This document shows positions 8,853 through 17,165 of a stretch of DNA of 23,151 bases, one piece after another. Position 1 is the first letter of the stretch, and the number at the start of each line of letters is the position of its first letter. The notes under the pieces are model-generated. The model did no database searches and was not told the DNA's origin. It saw only the letters and a program-made list of their open reading frames with translations. A program made the position numbers and the translations under genes. The DNA is from an uncultured Alistipes sp. (GTDB lineage Bacteria > Bacteroidota > Bacteroidia > Bacteroidales > Rikenellaceae): positions 1 through 23,151 of the forward strand of contig CALGRZ010000017.1 in assembly GCA_937880705.1 (NCBI GenBank), written 5' to 3'.

Positions 8853-10892
8853 ATGAAGAGAATAACTATACTTTTGGCCGTTGCCACGATGTTTACGGCC
8901 TGCACACAGGAGTATGCGCCCGTGAAGCCCTCTACGCCCGTGGTACCTCCCACGGTAGATGCCATCGAGGGCGAGATGCTCATCAAGTTCAACCCCGAGT
9001 GGGAGGATATCTTGCAGAGCACCATGACGCGCTCGGGTGGCGAGGCCACACGCTCGGGCATACCCTCAACGGATGAGGTACTCGACCTGCTCAACGCCTA
9101 CAGCTTCGAGCGCGTATTCCCCGTGGATAGTCGCCACGAGGAGCGTACCCACGAGGCGGGGTTGCACCTATGGTATATTGTACGCTTCGACGGCTCGGAG
9201 CCCCTCGACAAGGCCTATGCACGCCTTGCCGAGCTCGGCGAGGTGAGCAAGTTGCAGTACAACCACCGCATATACCCCTCGTATAACCGCAATGCCAAGC
9301 CCCACTTCATAAGTTGTGAGGAGGCCGACAGCCGCGCTGCGACACGCTCTACAACCACCGATATGCCCTTCAACGACCCCGAGATGTACCGCCAGTGGTG
9401 CTACATCAACGATGGTAGCCACCCCTTTGCGCAGGAGTGGGCTCCGGTCATCGCGGGCTCGGATGCCGGCTGCCGTGAGGCGTGGGAGCTCTGCACGGGT
9501 GACGAGCAGATCATCGTCGCTGTGCTTGACGAGGCGGTGATGTGGAGCCACCCCGACCTTATGGACAACATCTGGGTCAACGAGCAGGAGCAGCTGCACG
9601 CCGGCGTAGATGCCGATGGTAACGGATATAAGGATGACCGCTACGGCTATAACTTTGCCCGCAATACACCCGTCACATCGTGGACATCGACAGGCAGCAC
9701 AGGCCACGGCACACACGTTGCCGGCACCATAGCCGCCGTGAACGACAATGGTCGCGGTGTTGCCGGCATCGCAGGTGGTGGCAAGGGCTCGGCGGGCGTT
9801 AAGATCATGACCTGCCAGCTCTTCGACGGACAATACTCATGCTCACTGGCCACGGAGGCACGCGCCATGAAGTATGCCGCCGACAACGGTGCCGTCATCT
9901 TGCAGTGCTCGTGGGGCTACAACTCTGCAAAGGCGAACCTCATCATGGGCTACACCCCGGGCCCCGCAACCGAGGAGGAGTGGGCCATGACCTACCCCCT
10001 GGAGAAGGAGGCGTTGGACTACTTCATCCACAATGCCGGCTCGGCAAATGGTGTCATTGAGGGCGGTCTGGCAATCTTTGCCTCGGGAAATGAGTATGCA
10101 GCCCAGTCATCATTTCCGGCCGCCTACTCGAAGTGTATATCGGTAGCGGCCATAGCCGCCGACTACACCCCCGCCTCATACTCGAACTATGGCCATGAGG
10201 TGCTGCTCTCGGCACCGGGTGGCGACATGGAGTACTACGGCACACCGGGCTGGGAGGATAACATCTACGATGAGAGTGGCGTGCTCAACGAACAGGGCAG
10301 CATCTTCTCGACACTCGTCGTCGATGGTGTTGCCGGCTACGGCTACTACGAGGGTACCTCGATGGCGTGTCCCCACGTCTCGGGCGTGGCAGCCCTCGGC
10401 CTGTCGTATGCCAAGAGGCTTAAGCGTCACTTCACGGCCGAGGAGTTCCGCGACCTTATGGCCAGCACAGCGCGCGACATCGACCACTACTTCGTAGGCG
10501 AGAAGACCTTCCACATGAACCATACGGCAGCAGGTGCCACACCCATCAAGATGGATCTTATGAGCTATCGTGGCAAGATGGGCCGTCTCGTAGATGCCGG
10601 AGCACTGCTCAAGGCCATCGACGGCAGTGGCAGACCTATGCGCCTGCCCAACGTCTACCTCTCCGTGAACGAGACAACGACGCTTAACATCGGCGACTAC
10701 CTCTCGGAGGAGGGTGCGCAGGTCAGCGTAGCCGACACCACCATTGTGGAGGCAACGCTACAAAACAACATGCTAACGCTCAAGGCGTTGAGCGAAGGAC
10801 ACTCGGCCGTGAAGCTCACCACCGTAGATGGCAAGAGCCACTCGCTGAGCGTCACCGTGCGTGAAGGTGCAAACCACAACGGCTGGTTTTAG
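8853..10892 (+). CDS. Subtilisin-like (S8) serine protease, surface lipoprotein with prodomain
   Basis: This 679-residue peptidase has lipobox Cys17 (MFTAC) then Thr-Gln-Glu, so it is probably anchored in the outer membrane. Residues about 35-145 look like a subtilase propeptide (GEMLIKFNPEW ... LHLWYIVRFDG ... VSKLQYNHRIYP). The catalytic triad is visible: Asp226 in IIVAVLDEAV, His285 in GHGTHVAGTIAA, Ser503 in GTSMACPHVSG, with oxyanion Asn413 in FASGNE. The usual Gly after the catalytic Asp (DSG/DTG) is replaced by Glu-Ala, but all four key residues remain, so activity is expected. A small beta domain (about 598-672, resembling bacterial Ig-like modules) closes the chain. Within the SusCD operon it is the only recognisable enzyme, so it probably produces the peptides that are bound and imported. 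Confidence 0.95.
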   Translation: MKRITILLAVATMFTACTQEYAPVKPSTPVVPPTVDAIEGEMLIKFNPEWEDILQSTMTRSGGEATRSGIPSTDEVLDLLNAYSFERVFPVDSRHEERTHEAGLHLWYIVRFDGSEPLDKAYARLAELGEVSKLQYNHRIYPSYNRNAKPHFISCEEADSRAATRSTTTDMPFNDPEMYRQWCYINDGSHPFAQEWAPVIAGSDAGCREAWELCTGDEQIIVAVLDEAVMWSHPDLMDNIWVNEQEQLHAGVDADGNGYKDDRYGYNFARNTPVTSWTSTGSTGHGTHVAGTIAAVNDNGRGVAGIAGGGKGSAGVKIMTCQLFDGQYSCSLATEARAMKYAADNGAVILQCSWGYNSAKANLIMGYTPGPATEEEWAMTYPLEKEALDYFIHNAGSANGVIEGGLAIFASGNEYAAQSSFPAAYSKCISVAAIAADYTPASYSNYGHEVLLSAPGGDMEYYGTPGWEDNIYDESGVLNEQGSIFSTLVVDGVAGYGYYEGTSMACPHVSGVAALGLSYAKRLKRHFTAEEFRDLMASTARDIDHYFVGEKTFHMNHTAAGATPIKMDLMSYRGKMGRLVDAGALLKAIDGSGRPMRLPNVYLSVNETTTLNIGDYLSEEGAQVSVADTTIVEATLQNNMLTLKALSEGHSAVKLTTVDGKSHSLSVTVREGANHNGWF

Positions 10893-10895
10893 ACT

Positions 10896-11678
10896 ATGAC
10901 AACGATGCGACGCATAGCACTGCTTGCAGCATCGCTCCTGCTTATGGCCACGGCCACGGCACAGGAGCGGCCTCTGCTGTCGCGCGCAGCCCTCGACTCA
11001 CTGATGAACACCCCGCTCTCGGCGCATAGCGGTGGAGTGATCAAGGCCTCAACGCGCCACATCGAGCTGGGCGAGATTGACAACAGCAAGCCTCTGGAGT
11101 ACCGACTGATGCTCCACAACACCTCCTCAAGCGAGGTGCGCATCACACGTCTTCACGCCAACTGCTCGTGCCTCAGTATTGAGCCACGGACACTGACCCT
11201 TAAAGGCAACGCCTCGGAGGAGGTATGCCTCAAGCTCAACACCGCAGGTCGCAGCCAGCACTTTAGCTACCAGCTGCTCATCTACACGGCCGAGGACGAC
11301 AGGCTCCCCGCCGAGCGTGTCACCATCGAGGGCCGGATACGCTCATCCGACAGGTGGTCACACCTCCCCCACCATGCGGGAGGGCTGCGCATGAGCCGTC
11401 GTGAGGTGGTACTCACACCCACAACGCCCACCGAGCGCATAGCCATGGGCAACAGCACGGCACACAGCCTCACAATCACGGCCACGACCACACTCCGAGG
11501 TCTTACCTTCGGCTGTGAGCCCGAGAGCCTCGAGGCGGGCATGGAGGGTGACATCGTAATAGGCTATCATGGCGAGTGGCCCCGGGAGCCCCTCACGACG
11601 ATAGTTATAATCAACGGCATCGAGGGCCGAGCATCCGAGCGTATGATAAAGGTACGCATAGAGTGCGACAAACGATAA
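10896..11678 (+). CDS. DUF1573-like periplasmic protein
   Basis: This 260-residue protein has a signal peptide but, unlike its neighbours, no lipobox; cleavage is likely after ATA-TAQ (about residue 23), giving a soluble or periplasmic protein. Residues about 51-137 match the DUF1573 pattern: IELGEIDNSKPLEYRLMLHNTSS, then VRITRLHANCSCLSI, with the conserved Cys-x-Cys (usually Cys-Gly-Cys) and a final beta strand. DUF1573 domains have an immunoglobulin-like fold, and their role is not established. The second half (about 140-258) is another beta-rich unit with SLTITATTTLRGLTFGC. The start codon lies 3 bases after the protease stop. A chaperone or assembly role for the exported lipoproteins is possible but not shown. 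Confidence 0.82.
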   Translation: MTTMRRIALLAASLLLMATATAQERPLLSRAALDSLMNTPLSAHSGGVIKASTRHIELGEIDNSKPLEYRLMLHNTSSSEVRITRLHANCSCLSIEPRTLTLKGNASEEVCLKLNTAGRSQHFSYQLLIYTAEDDRLPAERVTIEGRIRSSDRWSHLPHHAGGLRMSRREVVLTPTTPTERIAMGNSTAHSLTITATTTLRGLTFGCEPESLEAGMEGDIVIGYHGEWPREPLTTIVIINGIEGRASERMIKVRIECDKR

Positions 11679-11692
11679 AAACTAAGACATAT

Positions 11693-12166
11693 ATGAGACT
11701 TTTCAACCGACTACTTCAGGTAGTACTCTTAACGGCACTCCTCGCGACAGCCTGCGAGAAGGAGCCAAAGGCGGAGAGCCAGCCCACGCTGGCCACCACC
11801 TACTCAACGATGACGGGTGACTGGCAGCTGACCTCGTGGGGCGGTATCGAGCCTATGGAGGGGCTCTACTCCTACCTTCGTATCGAGGGCTCGGAGCGTA
11901 GCTTTGCCATCTACGACAACCTCTCGACGATGTACACACACCTCACCACGGGATGCTTCACCATCGAGCAAAACGACCTCGGCGAGTATATCGTGCGAGG
12001 CAGCTACGACTACAACCTCGGAGATTGGAACGACGACTACCGCGTGGTAATCCTCTCGCCGGGCGACAACATGGTGTGGTACAGGCTGGGGGACAACGAG
12101 GAGCTGCACTATACGCTCATCGATGCCATCCCCGAAGAGATAATCCGTGATGCGCGTACCGAATAG
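11693..12166 (+). CDS. Small lipocalin-like lipoprotein
   Basis: The reading frame is open from 11576, but I place the start at the ATG at 11693. This removes an overlap with the previous gene, leaves a 14-base A-rich spacer, and puts a proper lipoprotein signal peptide at the N-terminus (Cys21 in LLATAC, followed by Glu-Lys-Glu). The product is 157 residues. Its body resembles Bacteroidetes lipocalin-like domains: the opening GDWQLTSWGG, a central YLRIEGSERSFAIY strand pair, CFTIEQNDLGEYIVRGSY, and a closing strand YRVVILSPGDNMVW. Such domains are small beta barrels that may bind hydrophobic or small ligands. The ligand is unknown; it is a further likely surface component of the operon. Confidence 0.85.
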   Translation: MRLFNRLLQVVLLTALLATACEKEPKAESQPTLATTYSTMTGDWQLTSWGGIEPMEGLYSYLRIEGSERSFAIYDNLSTMYTHLTTGCFTIEQNDLGEYIVRGSYDYNLGDWNDDYRVVILSPGDNMVWYRLGDNEELHYTLIDAIPEEIIRDARTE

Positions 12167-12187
12167 ATGTAAAATAACCTATAAACA

Positions 12188-14584
12188 ATGTGTGATATGA
12201 AACGATTATTAATGGTGCTTGCGACGGCCGTACTTGCCATCGGAGCATGGAGTTGTGAAGAGAGTGGCAAGGAGGTAGACAAGACCAAGCCCACCATCGG
12301 CATTGAGGATGCAGTACTCGAGCCCAACGAGATGGTTGCCCAGATTATGATTATCCCCTCGTCGGATGCTACAGCATGGTTCTGGAAGATCGAGGCTGCG
12401 GGCCAAACGCTCGACTACCAGAGGGTCGAGGGCGCACTGGGTGCACTGATCTCGGGCAGCGTGGAGTATGGCGTGGAGTACACCGTATCGGCCTATGCCG
12501 TCAAGGGTGACATCACGGGCGACATCGCCAAGAAGAGCTTCTGCTTCCTGCCCGAGGAGGCTGCCGACATCACAATCGGTGAGCCTACGCTCGACAAGGC
12601 CACGATGAAGGTGTCGGCCACGATGTACCCCTCGAAGATGACCGAGAAGTGGTACTGGCGCGCCTACGACATGCAGGGTAATGCTCCGGCATGGAACCAG
12701 GTTGATGGCAACAACGAGCAGAGCGTTGAGTTCGACTACCTCTACGGCAAGAGCTACACGCTGGAGGCCTATGCCGAGCATGTAGGCGGCAAGAGCGAGG
12801 TAAGAGCCATCGAGGTCTACTTCGAGCCTGCAATACCCTCGATTACGGTTAGCGAGCCTCGCTTCGACGGCCAGACTATGAGCGTGAGCTTCGACGTGAC
12901 ACCCTCGGAGGATACCCACCACTGGTACTGGGGTCTGAAGAGCGATGCTGCGGATGCGCAGTACACCACCTATGAGGGTGCCGAGCCGGCTACGGTGAGC
13001 TACAACGTAGAGTTCGACAAGCAGTACGACTTTATCTTCCGCGCCGAGAACATCATCAACGGCGGCTCGGAGAGGATCATAAGCTTCAAGCAGGACTCGG
13101 CAATCGAGGAGCCTCTGGTGGCTATCGCCATCGAGAACCTCACGGCCTATACGCTCGATGCCGTAGTTACCAAGGCTGACCACTGCACGCGCTACGTTGC
13201 AGGTGCCGTGCACACCAGCGCATACGACCGCGAGGAGTTCATCGAGCAGGCACTGACATCGCTCAACCCCGATGTGTCGTACCCCTTCATGGTCTTCAAC
13301 ACCGCTACCGAGAGCAAGACCTTCAGCGAGCAGACGCTGGTCAAGAATGCCACGGCCGACAGCGACCTCAACGCAGGTATCATCCTGCTGCCCGGCCACT
13401 CCTACACCATCGCCGTATATGGCGAGGATGAGATAGGCCGCTCGGAGGTCTACACCACGGAGGTGACCATCCCCGAGCCTGTACTCGACGGCAACGTAGG
13501 CGTGGATCTCAACGTGAGCGATGTCAGCGAGACCACGGCCACGATCAACGTAACGGCCCAGGAGCCGTGCAAGATGATCATCGGCTATATAGACTACGCA
13601 TCGGCGGATGCCAACCTTAACTACACCTTCGAGGGTAAGAGCGACGACGAGGCCAAGGCCCTCATCCTCTCGCTGGTTAAGGCCGTGCCCGAGAGCTACA
13701 CCGAGCCTATTAACCGCTTATTGAGCAGCCGTCTGCCTCTTGAGAGCCGCTTCGTGGCATACGCCATAGCTATCAAGGATGGCAAGATAGGTGATGTGGC
13801 CTACGAGGAGTTCTCGACCATCACCACGGCACTCACCGGCAAGGCCAAGATCACCTCGGCCACCATCGCCGAGCAGACCTCGCACGAGAGCCTCGAGGTG
13901 ACCCTCACGGCAGATGCCAACGCCCGCAAGGTGCGCCTCTACGCGGCACCCTCGGCCGACCACATGGCCTATGCCGACAATATGGAGTATGTGATGGGCT
14001 CGTCGGAGTACCAGAACTACCGCGAGGAGTATGCCTACGAGGGTGAGCCCCTCACCGTGTCGGTAGAGATCTACCACCCGGGCGACAACTACTACCTCTA
14101 TGCCGTTGCCGTGGATGAGGATGACAAGGCCGGAGAGATAGCCACCGTAGCTATGCTCGCGGGCTACGACACCGAGTACTACTCGACCATCGAGGAGATT
14201 GTCGAGGAGGGCACCATCAGCTTCAACGGCAGTGGCGAGGTGAAGCTCACCGCCGACATCACTGTCAACACCGCCGATCAGGTCGATGCCAACATCACGG
14301 TTGAGTACCTCACATCGAACATCAACAAGGTATGGCTCTACCGTATCAACGAGGGTCTGGTCGACAATATCGAGTCAACGATAAAGAGTGCCTTTGCCAA
14401 CTACCCCACCATCACGGGTGCCAAGCAGGAGGTTAAGGATGGCGACAAGAAGTCGTACCAGTATATGATCCCCTATCACAACACCTACGGTGGCACGATC
14501 ATCGTCGCTGTGGTGCTGGACAACAACGGCAAGTTCAACATCAACACCTACTACGTCGCAGGCATTGGCGTGCAGCAGATGTAG
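12188..14584 (+). CDS. Large multi-module Fn3-like repeat lipoprotein, last gene of the SusCD operon
   Basis: This 798-residue lipoprotein (or 795 if the ATG at 12197 is used) has anchor Cys23 in IGAWSC followed by Glu-Glu. Residues about 35-300 consist of three tandem beta modules, each carrying an aromatic triplet at the same point: WFW at 64-66, WYW at 155-157, WYW at 246-248, exactly 91 residues apart. Each ends with a YT(V/L).AYA-type strand typical of fibronectin type III-like folds. Further, less regular modules follow (about 307-430, 436-546, 552-660) with repeated YAVAV/YAIAI strands, then a C-terminal domain (about 665-798). No catalytic motif is visible. It starts 21 bases after the lipocalin-like gene and ends just before a strong terminator. 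Probable role: extended surface binding protein. Start choice is uncertain by three codons. Confidence 0.85.
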   Translation: MCDMKRLLMVLATAVLAIGAWSCEESGKEVDKTKPTIGIEDAVLEPNEMVAQIMIIPSSDATAWFWKIEAAGQTLDYQRVEGALGALISGSVEYGVEYTVSAYAVKGDITGDIAKKSFCFLPEEAADITIGEPTLDKATMKVSATMYPSKMTEKWYWRAYDMQGNAPAWNQVDGNNEQSVEFDYLYGKSYTLEAYAEHVGGKSEVRAIEVYFEPAIPSITVSEPRFDGQTMSVSFDVTPSEDTHHWYWGLKSDAADAQYTTYEGAEPATVSYNVEFDKQYDFIFRAENIINGGSERIISFKQDSAIEEPLVAIAIENLTAYTLDAVVTKADHCTRYVAGAVHTSAYDREEFIEQALTSLNPDVSYPFMVFNTATESKTFSEQTLVKNATADSDLNAGIILLPGHSYTIAVYGEDEIGRSEVYTTEVTIPEPVLDGNVGVDLNVSDVSETTATINVTAQEPCKMIIGYIDYASADANLNYTFEGKSDDEAKALILSLVKAVPESYTEPINRLLSSRLPLESRFVAYAIAIKDGKIGDVAYEEFSTITTALTGKAKITSATIAEQTSHESLEVTLTADANARKVRLYAAPSADHMAYADNMEYVMGSSEYQNYREEYAYEGEPLTVSVEIYHPGDNYYLYAVAVDEDDKAGEIATVAMLAGYDTEYYSTIEEIVEEGTISFNGSGEVKLTADITVNTADQVDANITVEYLTSNINKVWLYRINEGLVDNIESTIKSAFANYPTITGAKQEVKDGDKKSYQYMIPYHNTYGGTIIVAVVLDNNGKFNINTYYVAGIGVQQM

Positions 14585-14607
14585 CACAAGGCTGTGACCA
14601 CTACCAA

Positions 14608-14650
14608 AAGATGGGCTGTCCAAGTTTTTGGACAGCCCATCTTCGTTTTA
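14608..14650 (+). terminator. Rho-independent terminator of the SusCD operon, probably bidirectional
   Basis: A perfect 16-base-pair inverted repeat (arms 14608-14623 and 14628-14643, loop GTTT) starts 24 bases after the last operon stop codon, with CGTTTTA following. Read on the other strand the same hairpin is followed by CTTTTGG, and the convergent antiporter gene ends at 14671, so it probably stops transcription from both sides. Confidence 0.93.
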
Positions 14651-14670
14651 TGCTGTTTATACAACCGTTG

Positions 14671-16158
14671 CTACACCTTCTGAATATACTTTATGCCCAG
14701 CTCCTTGAGCTTATCCTCCAAGTCGACATCGTTGTCCGAGGCTACGAGCAGCTTATCACCCGACTTAAGCTGTGTGTGACCGCGCGGGATGAAGTATCGC
14801 GCATTGCGATGTACCATCACCACAAGCGTGTTGTCGGGCATCTTGATATCCTTCAGCGTATCGCCATTGTGCAGCATCGAGGCCGTAACGCCAATCTCCG
14901 AGAACTCGCTGCGTATATGGTCGGGCATCGTCAGCTTGAAGGTCTGCTCGGGCTCCTCGTACGAGAGGTCGAGCCAGTTGGCCATGCCACTCACCGTAGT
15001 GCCCTGCACCAGCAGCGAGATGATAGTGCCAAGGAAGACCACATTGAAGATATACTCGGCATTGGGGATGTCGGCAGCGATGGGATAGAGGGCGAAGATG
15101 ATGGGCACAGCACCACGCAGTCCTACCCACGACACATAGAGGCGGGCACGGCCCGTAAACTTCCTAAAGGGCAGCATGCAGGTGAACGTGGCCAGCGGAC
15201 GTGCCACAAGGATCATAAATATACCCACGGCGATACCCATGATAAGGACATCGGCATCGAGCAGGTCGTGGATGTCGACCAGCAGACCGAGGATAAGGAA
15301 GAGCACTATCTGCAACAGCCATGTGAAACTATCGAAGAAGGTACCCACCATATTGCGATAGGTGATACGGTGATTACCCACAACAAGGCCCGCGATATAT
15401 ACGGCCAGATAGCCGTTACCATATATCATCGACGTGAAGGAGAAGGTGAAGAAGGCACAGGCCAGCAGCAGCACCGAGTAGAGCGAGGGGTTGCTTCGGA
15501 TGTTGATGCGGTTCATCACCCACACCGAGATACGACCCAGACCGTAGCCCATGACAGCACCGAGGCCCATCTGTATGAAGAAGGTGCGTGCCGCAGCTGC
15601 AAAATCGAGCTCCGTGCCATCGGCGACGATGCCTACGAGCATCACCGTGAGGATATAGGCCATGGGGTCGTTACTACCACTCTCCAACTCGAGCAGCGGG
15701 CGCAGGTTCTGCCTTAGACCCTGCTTCTTGGTACGCAGGATCGAGAATACCGAGGCCGAGTCGGTAGACGACATTGTCGCCGCGAGCAGCAGTGCCATGG
15801 GCAGCGATATCTCTATGCCGACCAGAGGGCGCATCACATATACAAAGCCTCCGACAAAGAGCGTGGTCAGCATAACACCGAGCGTAGCCATAATCAAGCC
15901 CGGTGCCATGACCGACCTAATCTCCGAAAACTTGGTATCCATACCACCCGAAAAGAGGATGATACACATGGCAACCATACCCACAAACTGCGCCAGGTCG
16001 TAGGAGTGAAAGGCGATGAAGTCGTTGTATCCAAAGAGCATACCCACACCGAGGAATAGCAACAATGCGGGCGCGCCCAATCTATAAGCGGCCTTACCGG
16101 CAAGCACTGCGACAAAGAGCAACAGGGCTCCTACCAAGAGGAAGTTTTCGTTCAACAT
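14671..16158 (-). CDS. CPA1-family (NhaP2/CvrA-type) cation/proton antiporter with C-terminal RCK_C-like domain
   Basis: This 495-residue inner-membrane protein has about a dozen hydrophobic segments in residues 1-390, starting with LLVGALLLFVAVLAGKAAY. Conserved ion-site motifs of CPA1 antiporters are visible: Ser-Thr-Asp at 131-133 (MSSTDSASVFS) and Glu-Ser-Gly-Ser-Asn-Asp-Pro at 159-165, with Asp164 the expected transport residue. A later LYVSWVGLRGAVPIIFAL helix is also typical. Residues about 410-495 form a cytosolic RCK_C/TrkA-C-like domain (MLHNGDTLKDIKMP ... RGHTQLKSGDKLLVAS), a regulatory ligand-binding module. E. coli NhaP2 exports potassium in exchange for protons; that specificity is assumed here. 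It lies 66 bases downstream of the TonB-like gene on the same strand. A TACCTTTG box at 16243-16236 could be its own promoter, but it sits in coding sequence. Confidence 0.92.
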   Translation of the reverse strand: MLNENFLLVGALLLFVAVLAGKAAYRLGAPALLLFLGVGMLFGYNDFIAFHSYDLAQFVGMVAMCIILFSGGMDTKFSEIRSVMAPGLIMATLGVMLTTLFVGGFVYVMRPLVGIEISLPMALLLAATMSSTDSASVFSILRTKKQGLRQNLRPLLELESGSNDPMAYILTVMLVGIVADGTELDFAAAARTFFIQMGLGAVMGYGLGRISVWVMNRINIRSNPSLYSVLLLACAFFTFSFTSMIYGNGYLAVYIAGLVVGNHRITYRNMVGTFFDSFTWLLQIVLFLILGLLVDIHDLLDADVLIMGIAVGIFMILVARPLATFTCMLPFRKFTGRARLYVSWVGLRGAVPIIFALYPIAADIPNAEYIFNVVFLGTIISLLVQGTTVSGMANWLDLSYEEPEQTFKLTMPDHIRSEFSEIGVTASMLHNGDTLKDIKMPDNTLVVMVHRNARYFIPRGHTQLKSGDKLLVASDNDVDLEDKLKELGIKYIQKV

Positions 16159-16224
16159 CTAATATCTTTAGGTTTTGTATAACAAACATTTTGGGGCACA
16201 CTGCAACGATGACGCGCTTGAGGC

Positions 16225-17067
16225 TCATTGTGCTACAAAGGTATAGGTTATGGTGCCACGATGCGACGTGGGTGCCGTGTTATCGATGCGGAAGAGCGTG
16301 CGGCTGTGCTTCGCTGCTGCGAGGGCCTGCTGGTTCAGCTCGGGGTTTGTCGACGAGGCTATGCGCGCCGTGGTCACCGTGCCGTTGCGGTCGAGCCACA
16401 CATCTACAACAACCACACCGCCCGACTTTGTGCGGTAGGCCGGAACATAGAGGTCGCGGTGGTGGCGCACCGGGTTCTCGAAGGCGTAGTTCACCGTCAC
16501 GGCACCCGAGAACTTGCCCTTCTCGCCACTACCCTTCTTGCCGCCCGAGCCACTGCCCGTGCCTCCCTTGCCCATGCCGGCTATCTCGCGCATGCCGCTC
16601 TCGTAGTCGCCACGGTTTGTGGCCATGTCCGAGGCTATGCGATCCATCATCTGCTGTGTCTCGGCGTCGTAGCTCATATCCTCGGCCGAGGCTGCCTGCT
16701 CGGCAGCATCGTTCGACTGGAGGTTCTGCACACGCTGTGCACGCGCCAGACGTTGTTCTATCTCTCGCTGAAGCTGGTCACGTTGACGCTTCAGTCGCTC
16801 GACCTCCTCGGCCGAGGGCACCTCCTCGACAAACTCGACGATATACTCCACGGGCTTGAGCTCCACCTCGACGCGCGCGGTGAAGAGTGCTATGATGCCG
16901 ATGACGTAGGCCACCATCACCACGGCGAGGCCTATGCGGTGGTTGTAGAACCACTCGCCGAGGCTCTCCGAGCGGGTGTCGCTGAGGTCCACCACCACAC
17001 GCGGGCGTGGGGCACGACGGATAGGTTTTGGACTATTTGGAGTATGTCTTTGTTGAGTAGCTCTCAT
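16225..17067 (-). CDS. TonB-family protein with single membrane anchor and C-terminal TonB domain
   Basis: The open frame extends to 17151, but I choose the ATG at 17067 (280 residues), because the longer form would run through the promoter boxes in the divergent intergenic region and adds an untypical N-terminus. One membrane helix lies at about 45-63 (IGLAVVMVAYVIGIIALFT) after a basic cytoplasmic tail. Next come a charged coiled coil (about 84-118) and a Gly/Ser/Lys-rich linker (163-185) in place of the usual Pro-rich spacer. The TonB_C-like domain is at about 195-280: GGVVVVDVWLDRNGTVTTARI, a TNPELNQQALAAA helix and the last strand GTITYTFVAQ. TonB links inner-membrane energy to outer-membrane transporters such as SusC; whether this copy serves that role or a TolA-like structural role is unclear. 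No ExbB/ExbD is seen nearby. Confidence 0.88.
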   Translation of the reverse strand: MRATQQRHTPNSPKPIRRAPRPRVVVDLSDTRSESLGEWFYNHRIGLAVVMVAYVIGIIALFTARVEVELKPVEYIVEFVEEVPSAEEVERLKRQRDQLQREIEQRLARAQRVQNLQSNDAAEQAASAEDMSYDAETQQMMDRIASDMATNRGDYESGMREIAGMGKGGTGSGSGGKKGSGEKGKFSGAVTVNYAFENPVRHHRDLYVPAYRTKSGGVVVVDVWLDRNGTVTTARIASSTNPELNQQALAAAKHSRTLFRIDNTAPTSHRGTITYTFVAQ

Positions 17068-17087
17068 CGCAGTGGTAATATTAGTCA

Positions 17088-17095
17088 CAAAAGTA
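17088..17095 (-). promoter_or_regulatory. Probable promoter -7 box for the TonB-like gene
   Basis: On the minus strand these bases read TACTTTTG, a full match to the Bacteroidetes -7 consensus TAnnTTTG. It sits about 21 bases before the chosen start codon at 17067, giving a short 5' leader. No convincing -33 TTTG was seen. This box argues against the longer reading frame that starts at 17151. Confidence 0.6.
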
Positions 17096-17118
17096 GTAAT
17101 TTTTTTAGGATTTTTTAG

Positions 17119-17126
17119 TATCTTTG
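17119..17126 (+). promoter_or_regulatory. Probable promoter -7 box for lpxC-fabZ and lpxA
   Basis: TATCTTTG matches the Bacteroidetes consensus TAnnTTTG and precedes the lpxC-fabZ ATG by about 40 bases. The upstream sequence is a T-rich run rather than a clear -33 TTTG. The predicted start of transcription is near 17131. Confidence 0.65.
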
Positions 17127-17165
17127 TCGTGATTAACCATAAAAAATTCAAAACAGTAGAGAATT

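Noticed and set aside
11576..11692. N-terminal extension of the lipocalin-like protein
   Set aside because: It overlaps the previous gene by more than 100 bases and would precede a perfect lipoprotein signal peptide that starts at 11693.
14611..15717. A 368-codon plus-strand frame opposite the antiporter gene
   Set aside because: It starts in the terminator hairpin and has compositional features of an antisense shadow. The minus-strand frame encodes clear antiporter motifs.
16236..16243. TACCTTTG on the minus strand as promoter of the antiporter gene
   Set aside because: It matches the -7 consensus but lies in the last codons of the TonB-like gene, where it encodes the ordinary Tyr-Thr-Phe strand, and no -33 box is seen. 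It is kept only as a remark.
17068..17151. N-terminal extension of the TonB-like protein to the upstream ATG
   Set aside because: The extension would overlap the -7 boxes of both divergent promoters and places 28 untypical residues before the basic tail. The ATG at 17067 fits a normal leader.
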